From Paenibacillus woosongensis (GTDB lineage: Bacteria > Bacillota > Bacilli > Paenibacillales > Paenibacillaceae): a DNA stretch of 64,000 bases. The position numbers were made by a program, and so were the translations under genes. Below the pieces are notes generated by a model. The model was not told the DNA's origin, ran no database searches, and saw only the letters and a list, made by a program, of their open reading frames with translations. Where the stretch lies: assembly GCF_009725165.1 (NCBI RefSeq), contig NZ_WNZW01000002.1:434001-498000 (forward strand), read 5' to 3'. Of the stretch, positions 36,922 through 46,436 are shown piece by piece. Each line of letters starts with the position of its first letter. Positions within the stretch are counted from its first letter, which is position 1.

Positions 36922-37287
36922 TTAAATGGCGTGAGAATCGGAACTTTGCACCAAAGCGCCTAGCTTTGCTCCGCCTATCAAATGATAGTGAATGTGGTAG
37001 ACGGCCTGTCCGCTGTCCGGGCCGCAGTTGTTAATCAGGCGATACCCTGTCTCGGCAACGCCAAGCTTCTTCGCGGCTTCTTGGGCTACCCGGTGGAGTT
37101 CCCCGATCATCGCATAGTCCTCAGGGCCCACGTCGTTCATTGTCGCAATGTGCTTCTTTGGAATAATTAAGACATGCGTCGGAGCGGCCGGCTGAATATC
37201 ATGGAATACGAGAAAAGTATCGTCTTCGTACACTTTGTTTGAAGGAATTGATCCATTTGCGATTTTGCAAAACAAACAGTTTTCCAT
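36922..37287 (-). CDS. HIT family nucleotide hydrolase (HinT-like)
   Basis: The 121-residue protein has 'CLFCKIANGSIPSNKVYEDD' at the N-terminus and the histidine triad HIHYHL near residue 99. The two N-terminal cysteines resemble a zinc site found in HinT-type members. Such proteins hydrolyse AMP-lysine or nucleoside phosphoramidates. ATG at 37287 follows GGAGGCTTGGAA. A structured RNA element with a U-tract lies upstream and could regulate it. Confidence 0.93.
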   Translation of the reverse strand: MENCLFCKIANGSIPSNKVYEDDTFLVFHDIQPAAPTHVLIIPKKHIATMNDVGPEDYAMIGELHRVAQEAAKKLGVAETGYRLINNCGPDSGQAVYHIHYHLIGGAKLGALVQSSDSHAI

Positions 37288-37336
37288 TTCCAAGCCTCCT
37301 ACAAAATATATATGTACCATCATACCTAAAATTAGC

Positions 37337-37473
37337 AAAAAAAAGAAGCACCCTGCTTCCTCGAAGACGAGTTCGCTGGTCGCACGGACGTATTGGACCC
37401 AAATTCAAATAATCTCTGTCACCAATACGTCCGGCGGGGTGCTTGCAAAATGATGTCGGCTAACTGTAGTATA
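37337..37473 (-). ncRNA. Structured RNA or leader, three-way junction with terminal U-tract
   Basis: On the minus strand an outer helix (37444-37434 with 37356-37346, 10 of 11 pairs) encloses two inner elements. One is a perfect 12-bp stem (37433-37422 with 37396-37385, 25-base loop); the other is a small CTCG-TCTT-CGAG hairpin (37371-37360). The 3' arm of the outer helix runs into CTTCTTTTTTTT. An extended -10 promoter (TGTTATACT, 37476-37468) lies about 24 bases before the first helix. An alternative GAAGCA/TGCTTC hairpin next to the U-tract competes with the outer helix. I do not recognise the family. Confidence 0.6.
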
Positions 37474-37586
37474 ACAGCCGGGTGAAGCTGTATCTGTGAT
37501 ATGCATCACGGTCGCAAAAAATATCGGCCTATTTATAACCTCGAGAATTTCGGGCGTGTCGCCGAGGGCGCCCTTGTTCACAGCCC

Positions 37587-40500
37587 TTATAATCTTTCGA
37601 GCACCACCCGTGAGCCCTCCCCGCCGCTTTCTGCCGGGATGACGATCAGCTTGCGGGCTAATCTTGCCCGAAGCTCGGCCACGTGGCTTATAATCCCAAC
37701 AGATAAATGATCGTGATGGAGATGCTCCAGTGAGGTAATCACCGTATCCAGCAGCTCTGGGTCCAGCGTGCCGAAGCCTTCGTCCAGGAAAAAGAACTGC
37801 AGCGGGTATTGGCCGCGAAGCTGAATCTGCGCCGATAAAGCCAGGGCGAGCGCCAAAGAAGTGAGGAACGTCTCCCCGCCGGAAAGAGTAGCTACCGGAC
37901 GTTTTACCCCGCCGTTCGCATCGTCGCAAATGACAAAACCTCCGCCGGAATCGCATTCCAGCGCATATCTCTGATTCGTCAGGAACCTCAGCCTCTGCGA
38001 TGCCGCTTGGCTGACGTTCATCAACTGCTCCTCCGCTACGTATTCCACAAACGCATTTCCGCGCAGCGAGGACTGCAGCTTGGCCAGCAGACCCGCTTCA
38101 TGCTCCCGCTTCAGGCGGACTTTCTCGAGCTCCTGCCAGCGGACATGCCGTTGTCCGAGATCCTCCAGATCACGCTGCGACCTCGCCTTCAACTGCAAAG
38201 CAGCCTCATCCTGCTCCTTTGCAAGCCGCAGTGCTTCGCAGCATTCCTGCCACTCCGCCTCAGTCACCACCCGGCCTTCCAGCTTAACCTCGAGCTCCTT
38301 GAGGCTAATCAACAGCTCGCGTTCAGCATCCCGGTGGGATTGGATTTGCTCCTCCATGGAGCTCATCTGCTCCTTATCCATAATAGCTTCAGCAACTTGC
38401 TGCTCGCTATCGAACGGGGAAATCTTAAGCTCAGCCTGCCACTGCTCCCGCAGCCTCGCTTCCTGCTGCCGGGCCTCCATGGCGGCCTGCTGCGCGAGTA
38501 CATCCGTCTGGCTGCAGCGCTGGCGCTCCGTCTCGGCTTCCGCTTGGCGGCGTTTGCCCGCCTCGGCCTGCGCCCGCAGCCAGTCGATTCGCTGGCGGGT
38601 GCTCTGCAGCAGCTCATCTGCCGATTCTTCGCCGATCCATGCCGTCAGGCGCGTCTTTTTGTCACGAAGCAACTCCTGTTTGCCCTGCTCCTGAAGCTCC
38701 CACTGCAGCAGCGACTTGTCAAGCTCGGCGATGTCTTTTTGCAGCTGGGTAATATTCGCTGTTTTCTCTTCAATAAAAGGAATGCTTAGAGACAGCCGCT
38801 GCTTGATATCGTCCGCAGCCTGATCCCGCTCGTGAAGCTGCTCCATGCGGATGACCGCCTCCTCCGGCGACAAGCCCGGATGCTCCAGCTCCCATTCCTT
38901 CATGAGCCTAGACAGCGCTTCGCGGCACTCGCGGCTATTCCCCTGGGACTGCTCAGCCAGTTGAGAAATCGAAGCCGCCTCCGCTGCCGCGGAAGCCCGC
39001 TTCGTCTGAATTTCGGCCAGCTTATGAGTCAAGGTCTTGACTCCTCGTTCCAAAGCTGCGAAGCCCTCGCGCCATTCGGCCTGCCAGCTCTTCAATTCCT
39101 CATATCGCTGTGCTAGTACAGCTATCGTCTGCGCTTTTCCGGACAGATCAGCCTCTAATCCGCCGGCAAAATCAGAGCCATCAGTATGGAGCGAGGGTAC
39201 CGGGAAGGCTGCGGCTTGAGATGCGGCTGCTTCGCGGCGTGCAATCGCACCAGACGAATCCTCTTCAAGAACTGCCTCCAGCGTGCTGGCCAAGCTGCCC
39301 AAAGCATCGGAATCCCTCGATGCTGCATAGCGTAAATCGCGGGCTTGTACCAGCAACACGCCAGCCTGCTCCAGCTCCGACTCGCTGCTCAGCAAGCCCT
39401 GCTCCTCCAGCTCAGGAGCAGCCGGAGACGGATGCTCTGTCGAGCCGCATACCGGGCATGGATGGCCTTGGCTTAAGGCTTCGGCCAAGCGCAATGACCA
39501 TTGGTGCTCATCCCGTTCTTTCGCGGTGCGCTTCAAAGCCGCTTCATAGCGCTCAATCCGCTCAGCCAGCCCGGCAGCCTCGGCAGCAAGCCCCGCCAGA
39601 CTCGACCCGGCTTCCCAAGCCTTCTCCGACAGAGTCAACCGCTCACGTACCAATCCGGCTTCCTCCTGGGCCAGCGCTTCCGAGCGGGCGCTGGCTTCCC
39701 TCGCCTTCGCAAGCTGCTTGCTCTCTTCCGCCTCGGCCCTGTTCAACGCTTCACGGGCACTGTAGATCCCCTGCTGCCGGGATATCGCGTCCTGCAGGCT
39801 GCGCCGCTCGGAGGCTTTTACCTCGTTGCTCTTGAGCTGCTCCTCCAGCTCCTGCTTACGCTGCTGCGCTTTGACCAGCAGCTGCTCCTGCTTAACCAGC
39901 TCTTCACCGAGCTGCCGGTGCTGCGCGCTTGCCTGCTCGCGCTGGGCCGCAAGGCTCCTCGCCTCCGCAAGCAGCTGCTCGCACTCCGCCTGCAGCACCT
40001 TCGCCTGCTCGAGCTGGTCCAGCCGCAGCAGCAGCGCCGGCTCCTCGCGCCCGAGCTCAGCCGCAGCCGTCTCTGCGGCCTCTGTCGCGGCGCGGGCGCT
40101 GCTTGCCGCGGCCTCCGCCGCCTCGCGAGCCTCGGCAGCCGCGGCGGCACGTGCAGCGGCGAGCTGCTGCGCTTCTTGCCAGGCCGCTAGCGCCGGCCTG
40201 ATCCGCTCGGCAGCAGCCGCGGCCGCGAGCCGCGCTTCCAGCTCGGCGACGGCGCCGTCCCGCTCGCGCAAGGCGGCAAGCTGCGCGGCACGCGCGCTGC
40301 GCTCAAGGCTCAGCTCGCGCACCTTCGCGAGCTGGTCGCTGCGCTGCTGCGCATGATCGAGCTCGCGCCGGCGCGTCGCCGCCAGCGCCGCAGCTGCTTT
40401 AAGCGCAGCCTCTGCCTCGCGCAGCGCTGCCTCCGATGCGTCGCCGAGCCCCTGCTGCTCCGCTGCGAGCTCTTTGAGCGCTTGATCGTTCTCCTTCACC

Positions 40501-41072
40501 TTACGGCTCAATTTCTGGGCCAGCAGATCGCCGTATTTCTCGAGATGGAACAGGCGCTGCAGCATCGCTCTGCGCTCCGCCCCCTTCAAGGAGAGAAATT
40601 CGGCGAACTTGCCCTGGGGAAGAACGACTGCACGGGTGAAATCATCCATTTTAAGGCCGATTTTCTCTTCGACGCAGCGCGTAACTTCGGCCAGCTTATC
40701 CGCCACGACCTTTTCTCCGTCGGGCGATATTTCAATGAAGCGGCTAACCGTATTGCTGACGGAAATATCACCTTGGCGCTTGAAGCGGCGCTCTACCCGG
40801 TAGCGCTCCTCGCCTTTTGCCGACATCAGCTCGAAGGTGAAAGCTACGAACAGCGAATCCTCCGAATGGTTCATAATCCCCTGTGTTCCCCCGGAGGCAC
40901 GGCCGACTTTGCCATACATCGCCAGTGTGATGGCATCGAGAATCGTAGATTTGCCGCTGCCGGTCGGACCGAAAATGCCAAACAGTCCGGTGTCGCATAG
41001 CGTCGTGAAATCAATTTCCTGCATGCCCCGGTAGCTCTGCAAGCCCGATAACTTCAGCGAGATCGGCTTCAT
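37587..41072 (-). CDS. sbcC: Nuclease subunit SbcC
   Basis: The 1161-residue SMC-like ATPase works with SbcD to cut DNA hairpins and process blocked ends. Head parts: Walker A 'FGPTGSGKSTILDAI' (about 33-47), signature 'LSGGETFLTSLALALALS' and Walker B 'FFLDEGFGTLDPE' near the C-terminus. Between them are two long coiled coils meeting at the zinc hook 'HPCPVCGSTEHP' (about 539). The first coiled coil (about 200-400) is extremely Ala/Glu/Arg-rich, with local GC content far above the rest of the window. It overlaps sbcD by four bases. Confidence 0.96.
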   Translation of the reverse strand: MKPISLKLSGLQSYRGMQEIDFTTLCDTGLFGIFGPTGSGKSTILDAITLAMYGKVGRASGGTQGIMNHSEDSLFVAFTFELMSAKGEERYRVERRFKRQGDISVSNTVSRFIEISPDGEKVVADKLAEVTRCVEEKIGLKMDDFTRAVVLPQGKFAEFLSLKGAERRAMLQRLFHLEKYGDLLAQKLSRKVKENDQALKELAAEQQGLGDASEAALREAEAALKAAAALAATRRRELDHAQQRSDQLAKVRELSLERSARAAQLAALRERDGAVAELEARLAAAAAAERIRPALAAWQEAQQLAAARAAAAAEAREAAEAAASSARAATEAAETAAAELGREEPALLLRLDQLEQAKVLQAECEQLLAEARSLAAQREQASAQHRQLGEELVKQEQLLVKAQQRKQELEEQLKSNEVKASERRSLQDAISRQQGIYSAREALNRAEAEESKQLAKAREASARSEALAQEEAGLVRERLTLSEKAWEAGSSLAGLAAEAAGLAERIERYEAALKRTAKERDEHQWSLRLAEALSQGHPCPVCGSTEHPSPAAPELEEQGLLSSESELEQAGVLLVQARDLRYAASRDSDALGSLASTLEAVLEEDSSGAIARREAAASQAAAFPVPSLHTDGSDFAGGLEADLSGKAQTIAVLAQRYEELKSWQAEWREGFAALERGVKTLTHKLAEIQTKRASAAAEAASISQLAEQSQGNSRECREALSRLMKEWELEHPGLSPEEAVIRMEQLHERDQAADDIKQRLSLSIPFIEEKTANITQLQKDIAELDKSLLQWELQEQGKQELLRDKKTRLTAWIGEESADELLQSTRQRIDWLRAQAEAGKRRQAEAETERQRCSQTDVLAQQAAMEARQQEARLREQWQAELKISPFDSEQQVAEAIMDKEQMSSMEEQIQSHRDAERELLISLKELEVKLEGRVVTEAEWQECCEALRLAKEQDEAALQLKARSQRDLEDLGQRHVRWQELEKVRLKREHEAGLLAKLQSSLRGNAFVEYVAEEQLMNVSQAASQRLRFLTNQRYALECDSGGGFVICDDANGGVKRPVATLSGGETFLTSLALALALSAQIQLRGQYPLQFFFLDEGFGTLDPELLDTVITSLEHLHHDHLSVGIISHVAELRARLARKLIVIPAESGGEGSRVVLERL

Positions 41073-42253
41073 ACTTCCTCCTCCTCTTCGATGCCGGCAG
41101 CTTCATCTTCGGCCACCAGCGACATAAACAGCTCCACCAGCTCCTCTTCCGGCTCCGCTCCGCCGCTTTGCCGCTGGTAAAATTTGCGGAACAGCTCGTG
41201 AACCGGCATTTGAGCGCGCGAGGCGGCCGCCGTCTCCTCGGACCGTCCCGGATACACCGGTCGGATATGTACAATTCCCTCGTGAGCCTTGCGGAGCGTC
41301 TGGATATCGCTCATCGACATCGCTTCGGTCAGGCTGATCTCAAGGTCGATGAAGGCGTTTTTGTCCCGCCCCTCATCAAGCCAGCGATGAGCCTCTTCCA
41401 AGCCGCCGCGGCATGTCCAGCGCACCAGCGGGCGGCCGCTGCTGAGAAACAGTTCTTCCATTCTCGGAATCTCACCAGGAGCTGTATCCAGCAGCATCAC
41501 CGATTTTGCCTGCCCGGCCTCCGAGAAGCTGTAGGAAAGCGGAGAACCGCTGTACCGGATCAGACCGCTGCTCTTGACGAGCTGGGGGCGGTGCAAATGC
41601 CCCAGCGCCGTATACTGTGCTCCAACATCCAGAGCCGCAGGGTCTACCGTATACGCGCCGCCGACCTGGATTGGACGCTCGGAGTCCGATTCTACTCCGC
41701 CCAGCACATAGATATGGCTCATGGCCAGATTCACAGTGTCAGGCCGAAATTCCTGGGCCAGCTGCCGCATTAGCTTGCCGACCTTTGCGCTGTAGGCCGA
41801 GCGCAGCTCCCGTTCGTCCCCGTCCTCGGCCAGCAATTCGGATAATCTCGCTTCCGAGGGGTAAGGCAGGGCCGCGATAACCGCCCGTTCTTTCGTACGC
41901 GGCACGTCCACGATCACACTTCGAGGACTGGGCAGACCCACCAGCGTAATACCGCGCTGTGCGACAAGCGGAGAAACGGCAGAAATGCGCTCAGGCTGGT
42001 CATGATTCCCGGCGATAACGACAAGCTGGCAGCCGTTGTCATTCAGACGGGCCGCGGCATCGTAGAACAACCCCTCGGCAGCCGCAGGCGGGTTGACGCT
42101 GTCATATACATCACCGGCCATTAATATCATATCGACCTGGTGATCGCGGGTAAGCTGGATAAGCTCATCCATAAACATCTCCTGTTCCCTAAAACGGCTT
42201 CTTCCCTCCAGCGTCCGTCCCAGATGCCAATCTCCCGTATGCAAAATGCGCAT
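41069..42253 (-). CDS. sbcD: Nuclease subunit SbcD
   Basis: The 394-residue manganese-dependent phosphoesterase partners SbcC. Metal motifs are present: 'LHTGDWHLGRTLEG' at the N-terminus, 'LMAGDVYDSVNPP' (about 45-57), 'VIAGNHDQPERI' (about 81-92) and 'GHLHRPQ'. The start ATG at 42253 has GGAGGAGGAACAGGAA in front; the upstream extension to 42343 overlaps addA and is not family-like. It lies 25 bases after addA. Confidence 0.96.
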   Translation of the reverse strand: MRILHTGDWHLGRTLEGRSRFREQEMFMDELIQLTRDHQVDMILMAGDVYDSVNPPAAAEGLFYDAAARLNDNGCQLVVIAGNHDQPERISAVSPLVAQRGITLVGLPSPRSVIVDVPRTKERAVIAALPYPSEARLSELLAEDGDERELRSAYSAKVGKLMRQLAQEFRPDTVNLAMSHIYVLGGVESDSERPIQVGGAYTVDPAALDVGAQYTALGHLHRPQLVKSSGLIRYSGSPLSYSFSEAGQAKSVMLLDTAPGEIPRMEELFLSSGRPLVRWTCRGGLEEAHRWLDEGRDKNAFIDLEISLTEAMSMSDIQTLRKAHEGIVHIRPVYPGRSEETAAASRAQMPVHELFRKFYQRQSGGAEPEEELVELFMSLVAEDEAAGIEEEEEV

Positions 42254-42278
42254 TTCCTGTTCCTCCTCCAAATTGAAA

Positions 42279-45200
42279 CTACTGCGATGAGTCCTGCAAT
42301 TTGACCGCTTCCCCATGATCGAAAAAGTACAGCCATTTCTCATCGACCTTGCGGCCCATGATCTGTTCGATCGCTTTGGCGTACAGCTCGAGCTGGAAAC
42401 GATAGGTTTCCGCCAGCGCCGGCACGCCTCCCTGGTGCTCCAGCACCCGGTCGCTTTTATAATCCAGCAAGTACAGCTTATCCCCGACAGCGAACAAGCA
42501 GTCGATAATCCCTTGAATCAGCACGGTCTCTCCGGCCAATTCCTCAATCGCCAGCCGTTTCCCGTCCGCTTCAGCTTCATCTGCGACGCCCGCTGTAGCC
42601 GAAGCGAACCGCGGGTAAGCTTCCTCTACAGACAGGCCGTAGCTAAACGGCATCTCCCGCCGAATCCAGTCAGCCTGGCGCAGCAAAACGCCCAGCGGGC
42701 TTTGCAAAAATCCGGCAACCCGTGCAGTATCCATTTCCGCGCTCTGCTCCCGGGACATGATCTGCAGCTCCACAAGCTGCTGCAGCGTCCGGCGAACCGT
42801 CTCTTCGTCCGCCTCCTGGTCAAAAGGAAGATGCTGCATGAGCAAATGATATGCCGTTCCCCGTTCGGTCGGCGTCATCCGCTTCTCCTCCATAAACTTC
42901 GGACGGCGCAAATGCAGCTTGTATTCGGCCTTATCTTCAAGAACGTTCCGCCGCTCCATGCGCGCTTCCTCTACGGCGAGCCAATCCATCGGCGGCTCCT
43001 CCTGCATGGCCAAAAGCGTCTTCATTTCGGTAACTGACGTCTTGGCCGAAATCCGGCCGGCCATTTCGTAAGGGTAGCGCCAGTCCAGCCTTGCCCTCAC
43101 GGCATCTTCGAACCTCGTATCCTCCGCCGGGCGGACAGGAACAGGAGCGCCGGCTACCAGCGCCTGCAGCATGGCCTTCTCCTCCGGAGCCCAAGCTTTG
43201 GTTGCTGCCGCTTGCGCATAGGCAGTCACGAACTGCTCGGCGGCGATGAAGCCGACCACCCAGTCCGGACCGCTTCCCTGTCCATAGTCCGCTGAAGGCT
43301 CCGGTAACCCGGCGAATTCGCGAAGCTGTGCCGCAGCCGGGTGGCGGATTAACGAAGGCCCGATCCAATCCAGGTAACTGCGCCCCCGGGCAATCAAATA
43401 ATCAGGAAGCTGCTCAGTGCGGCTCGCCAGAATGCTTCCCCATGACTCCACCGACTTGGCCAAATCTTTGACCGAGGAAATCAGAATGAGCTTGTCCTTA
43501 GGTCTGGTCAGGGCCACGTACAACACCCGTATTTCCTCGGCCAGCAGCTCCAGCTGCGCCCGGCGGCGAATCGCCAGATTCGGAAGCGTGGGATAGCTCA
43601 CCCGCGTATTCTCATCGACGTATTTAGGCCCGTAGCCCATTTCCTTATGCATCAGGAACGGCGTATTCAAATCCTGCCGGTTGAACATTTTGGACAAGCC
43701 CGCTACAAAGACGACCGGGAACTCCAGCCCTTTGCTTTTGTGGATGGTCATAATCCGAACCGCATCCTCCTGTTCTCCGGCAGAAGCCGCCGCGCCAAGG
43801 TCACCGCCGTTCTCCCGCAGCCTCGTAATATATCTCAAAAACCTGAACAGGCCGCGCGCGGCTGAGGATTTCTCGAATTGTCTAGCCCGGTCAAGAAGGG
43901 CCCGCAGGTTCCCCTGCCGCTGAGCTCCTCCCGGCAAGCCGCCGACCCAATCCAAAAATCCGGTTTGCCGATAAATGTCCCTAATCAGGTCGCCAAGTTC
44001 ACCCTCCCTGGCTTTATTCCGCCAAGCTTCGAGCTGCCCCGTATAGACGATTAGCCTGTCCCTTAACGAAGCGTGCTTTACTCCGGCATGAGCCGCCGAG
44101 TGCTCCGCGGCCCAAAGCTCGCCCGGCGCTGTTCCAGCTTCGCCGCCCTTTTCTCCTGAGGATGCAGCTGCAAGTGGACCTTTAGGTTCATCTGCCAGGG
44201 CTTCTGGCGCCAGCAGCCCGCTATTCCTTATCTCTGCTGTCGTCTCTTCCGCAGTCTCTGCCATAGCAGCTGTCGAAGCTTCAGCCGAAGCCCATGACGC
44301 AGCCTCCGCCCCTGCCATATCCGTCTTCTCCGGGTCAATGTAAGCCTGCACAGCCTCATAGAAATTGCCTTTTGGAGCAGCAAGGCGTATTTCAGCCAGC
44401 TCCTCCTCGGACAAATTGCAGAGCGGTGAACGTAGGACAGCGGCCAGCGGAATATCCTGCATCGGGTTATCAATGACCTGGAGCAGGGACATCATCGTTT
44501 CGACCTCAGAGGCGTCGAAATACCCCTGGCTCACTTCTCCATAGGCCGGGATGCCTTCCATCCGAAGCTCCTCCATCATGGCGGGAGCCCAGGTCAATGT
44601 AGAGCGGAGCAAAATGACCATGTCCCGGTATTCTACGGGACGCAAGCCCTTCAGATGTTTATCGTAAATGCGCAGAGGCTTCTGCCGCATCTCCCGAATT
44701 TTGGCCGCAATGGCCCGGGCCTCCAGACGAACCGCCTCCAAATCAGCAAGCTCCTCGTCGATTCTAGCTCCCTCTGACTCGCCCTCCGCTGCCGGCGTTT
44801 CACCCTCTGCAGCCGCATCGCCGCTCCGGTCGATCAGAAGCAGCTCAGGGCGGTAGTCCTCCCCGTCATTGTCAGGGTAGCCTTCCCCATACACGAGCTC
44901 CGAACGGGAATCATATGCAATTTCCGCAACGGTCTCATTCATGATTTGCCGGAAGACATAATTGACGGCATCGATCACTTCCCGCCGGCTGCGGAAATTG
45001 CGGGCAAGGTCAATTCTAAGCCCTTCCGCCGACGCATCCCCGCCATAGCTCCGGTATTTCTGCAGGAATAGTCCAGGCTCGGCCAGTCTGAACCTGTATA
45101 TGCTCTGCTTCACGTCGCCGACCATAAAGCGGTTGCCCGGCTCCCGCCGGGAAATCAGCCGGACGATATCCTCCTGCACCGTATTCGTATCCTGATATTC

Positions 45201-46436
45201 GTCGAGGAGAACCTCTTCGAATTGCTGCTGATATTCCAACGCGGCATCGGAAGGCATGACCTTCTCCCAAGTTGACTCCGGATGCCGCAGAATTTGCAGA
45301 CAGTAATGCTCAAGGTCAGAGAAGTCGAGCCAGCCTTTGGCCGTTTTCTCCTTGCGGTACCGCTCGGCGAATTCCATAACGAAAGAAGACAGCTCGGCCA
45401 TCAGCGGAGCCATCTGGTTCATCTCGTCCAGAAACGCCTCGGGCGAGCGGCCGAACAGCTGCGTACGCAGCTCTGTGAGCGTCTTCTTTGCTTCCTCGCG
45501 AAGCGTTTTAACCCGCTCCTGCAGCGCCGGATCGGTCTGATCCTTCTTGCACGGCTTCAGCTTGCCAAACGCGACGGCATCGAATTTCCCATGCAGCAAA
45601 GACCACTGCCCTTCATGAACGTAAGCCAGCATCAGCTCGACCATCGCGATGTCCTCTTCCAGCGTGGCAGCGTAAGGCTGCGGTCCGCCAGGGGACATCG
45701 CGATCGCCTCGGCCTGCCGCAGCAGCTGAACAGCTCCTTCGAGGGTCAGCTTCGCATCGCTCAGTATGCTGCTGACCCACACGCTTTTCTCCAAAGCCTC
45801 CACGCCAGGAGCGGCAAAAGCCTCTGCGGCCTGCCGCAGCCAAAAGTCCGGCCACGGATGGCTCCGCGAGAAATCGTACAATTTCTGCACCAGGAAAAAG
45901 ACAGCATCGTCGCTGCGTTCTCCGCCAAACCAGTCCACCAGACGCAAAAACGGGCTGTCCTCCCGCTCGAGAGCATATTTCTCCTCAAACAGCTCCTCGA
46001 GCACTTCCTGGCGAAGCAGGGCCGTCTCGCTTTCCGATGCGATGCGGAATCCGGGGTCAAGCGGGATCAACGTATAATAGCGCTGGATCACTTCCATGCA
46101 AAAAGAGTGAAGGGTCGTAATCGAAGCACGCCCCAGCATGGCAAGCTGACGCCCCAGATGCTCATTCGCAGGATTCCGGGACAGCTCCTTCTCTAGCGCC
46201 TCCCTGATGCGCTGCCTCATTTCCGTAGCGGCTGCTTTAGTAAAAGTCGCAACAAGCAGGCGGTCCACACTAAGCGGCTGATCCGTGCTGCACAGCTTCC
46301 GGATGATGCGTTCCACCAGCACTGCCGTTTTGCCCGAGCCGGCCGCTGCGGCGATCAGCATATTGCTTCCGGACAGCGATATCGCTTTCCACTGATCGTC
46401 GCTCCAGTAGCTGCCCGGCGGCTTCGGTATGCTCAT
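42279..46436 (-). CDS. addA: Helicase-nuclease subunit AddA
   Basis: The 1385-residue UvrD-type helicase with a RecB-like nuclease processes double-strand breaks with AddB until Chi. Motifs: Walker A 'AAAGSGKTAVLVERI' (about 30-44), 'LLDEYQDTN', 'GDVKQSIYRFRLAEP', 'MTIHKSKGLEFPVVFV', and the nuclease 'KLYLLDYKSDRV' near the end. It is roughly 140 residues longer than usual because of an Ala/Glu-rich insertion at about 700-790. It overlaps addB by four bases. Confidence 0.96.
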   Translation of the reverse strand: MSIPKPPGSYWSDDQWKAISLSGSNMLIAAAAGSGKTAVLVERIIRKLCSTDQPLSVDRLLVATFTKAAATEMRQRIREALEKELSRNPANEHLGRQLAMLGRASITTLHSFCMEVIQRYYTLIPLDPGFRIASESETALLRQEVLEELFEEKYALEREDSPFLRLVDWFGGERSDDAVFFLVQKLYDFSRSHPWPDFWLRQAAEAFAAPGVEALEKSVWVSSILSDAKLTLEGAVQLLRQAEAIAMSPGGPQPYAATLEEDIAMVELMLAYVHEGQWSLLHGKFDAVAFGKLKPCKKDQTDPALQERVKTLREEAKKTLTELRTQLFGRSPEAFLDEMNQMAPLMAELSSFVMEFAERYRKEKTAKGWLDFSDLEHYCLQILRHPESTWEKVMPSDAALEYQQQFEEVLLDEYQDTNTVQEDIVRLISRREPGNRFMVGDVKQSIYRFRLAEPGLFLQKYRSYGGDASAEGLRIDLARNFRSRREVIDAVNYVFRQIMNETVAEIAYDSRSELVYGEGYPDNDGEDYRPELLLIDRSGDAAAEGETPAAEGESEGARIDEELADLEAVRLEARAIAAKIREMRQKPLRIYDKHLKGLRPVEYRDMVILLRSTLTWAPAMMEELRMEGIPAYGEVSQGYFDASEVETMMSLLQVIDNPMQDIPLAAVLRSPLCNLSEEELAEIRLAAPKGNFYEAVQAYIDPEKTDMAGAEAASWASAEASTAAMAETAEETTAEIRNSGLLAPEALADEPKGPLAAASSGEKGGEAGTAPGELWAAEHSAAHAGVKHASLRDRLIVYTGQLEAWRNKAREGELGDLIRDIYRQTGFLDWVGGLPGGAQRQGNLRALLDRARQFEKSSAARGLFRFLRYITRLRENGGDLGAAASAGEQEDAVRIMTIHKSKGLEFPVVFVAGLSKMFNRQDLNTPFLMHKEMGYGPKYVDENTRVSYPTLPNLAIRRRAQLELLAEEIRVLYVALTRPKDKLILISSVKDLAKSVESWGSILASRTEQLPDYLIARGRSYLDWIGPSLIRHPAAAQLREFAGLPEPSADYGQGSGPDWVVGFIAAEQFVTAYAQAAATKAWAPEEKAMLQALVAGAPVPVRPAEDTRFEDAVRARLDWRYPYEMAGRISAKTSVTEMKTLLAMQEEPPMDWLAVEEARMERRNVLEDKAEYKLHLRRPKFMEEKRMTPTERGTAYHLLMQHLPFDQEADEETVRRTLQQLVELQIMSREQSAEMDTARVAGFLQSPLGVLLRQADWIRREMPFSYGLSVEEAYPRFASATAGVADEAEADGKRLAIEELAGETVLIQGIIDCLFAVGDKLYLLDYKSDRVLEHQGGVPALAETYRFQLELYAKAIEQIMGRKVDEKWLYFFDHGEAVKLQDSSQ

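Noticed and set aside
37405-37956. 183-residue minus-strand frame overlapping the sbcC end
   Set aside because: Wrong frame relative to sbcC, Arg-rich, and it runs into the structured RNA element.
38007-38789. 260-residue Leu-rich plus-strand frame
   Set aside because: Shadow of the sbcC coiled coil; Leu/Gln/Ala repeats mirror its codons.
45282-46196. 304-residue plus-strand frame
   Set aside because: Antisense to addA; the open frame follows from the codon usage of the real gene.
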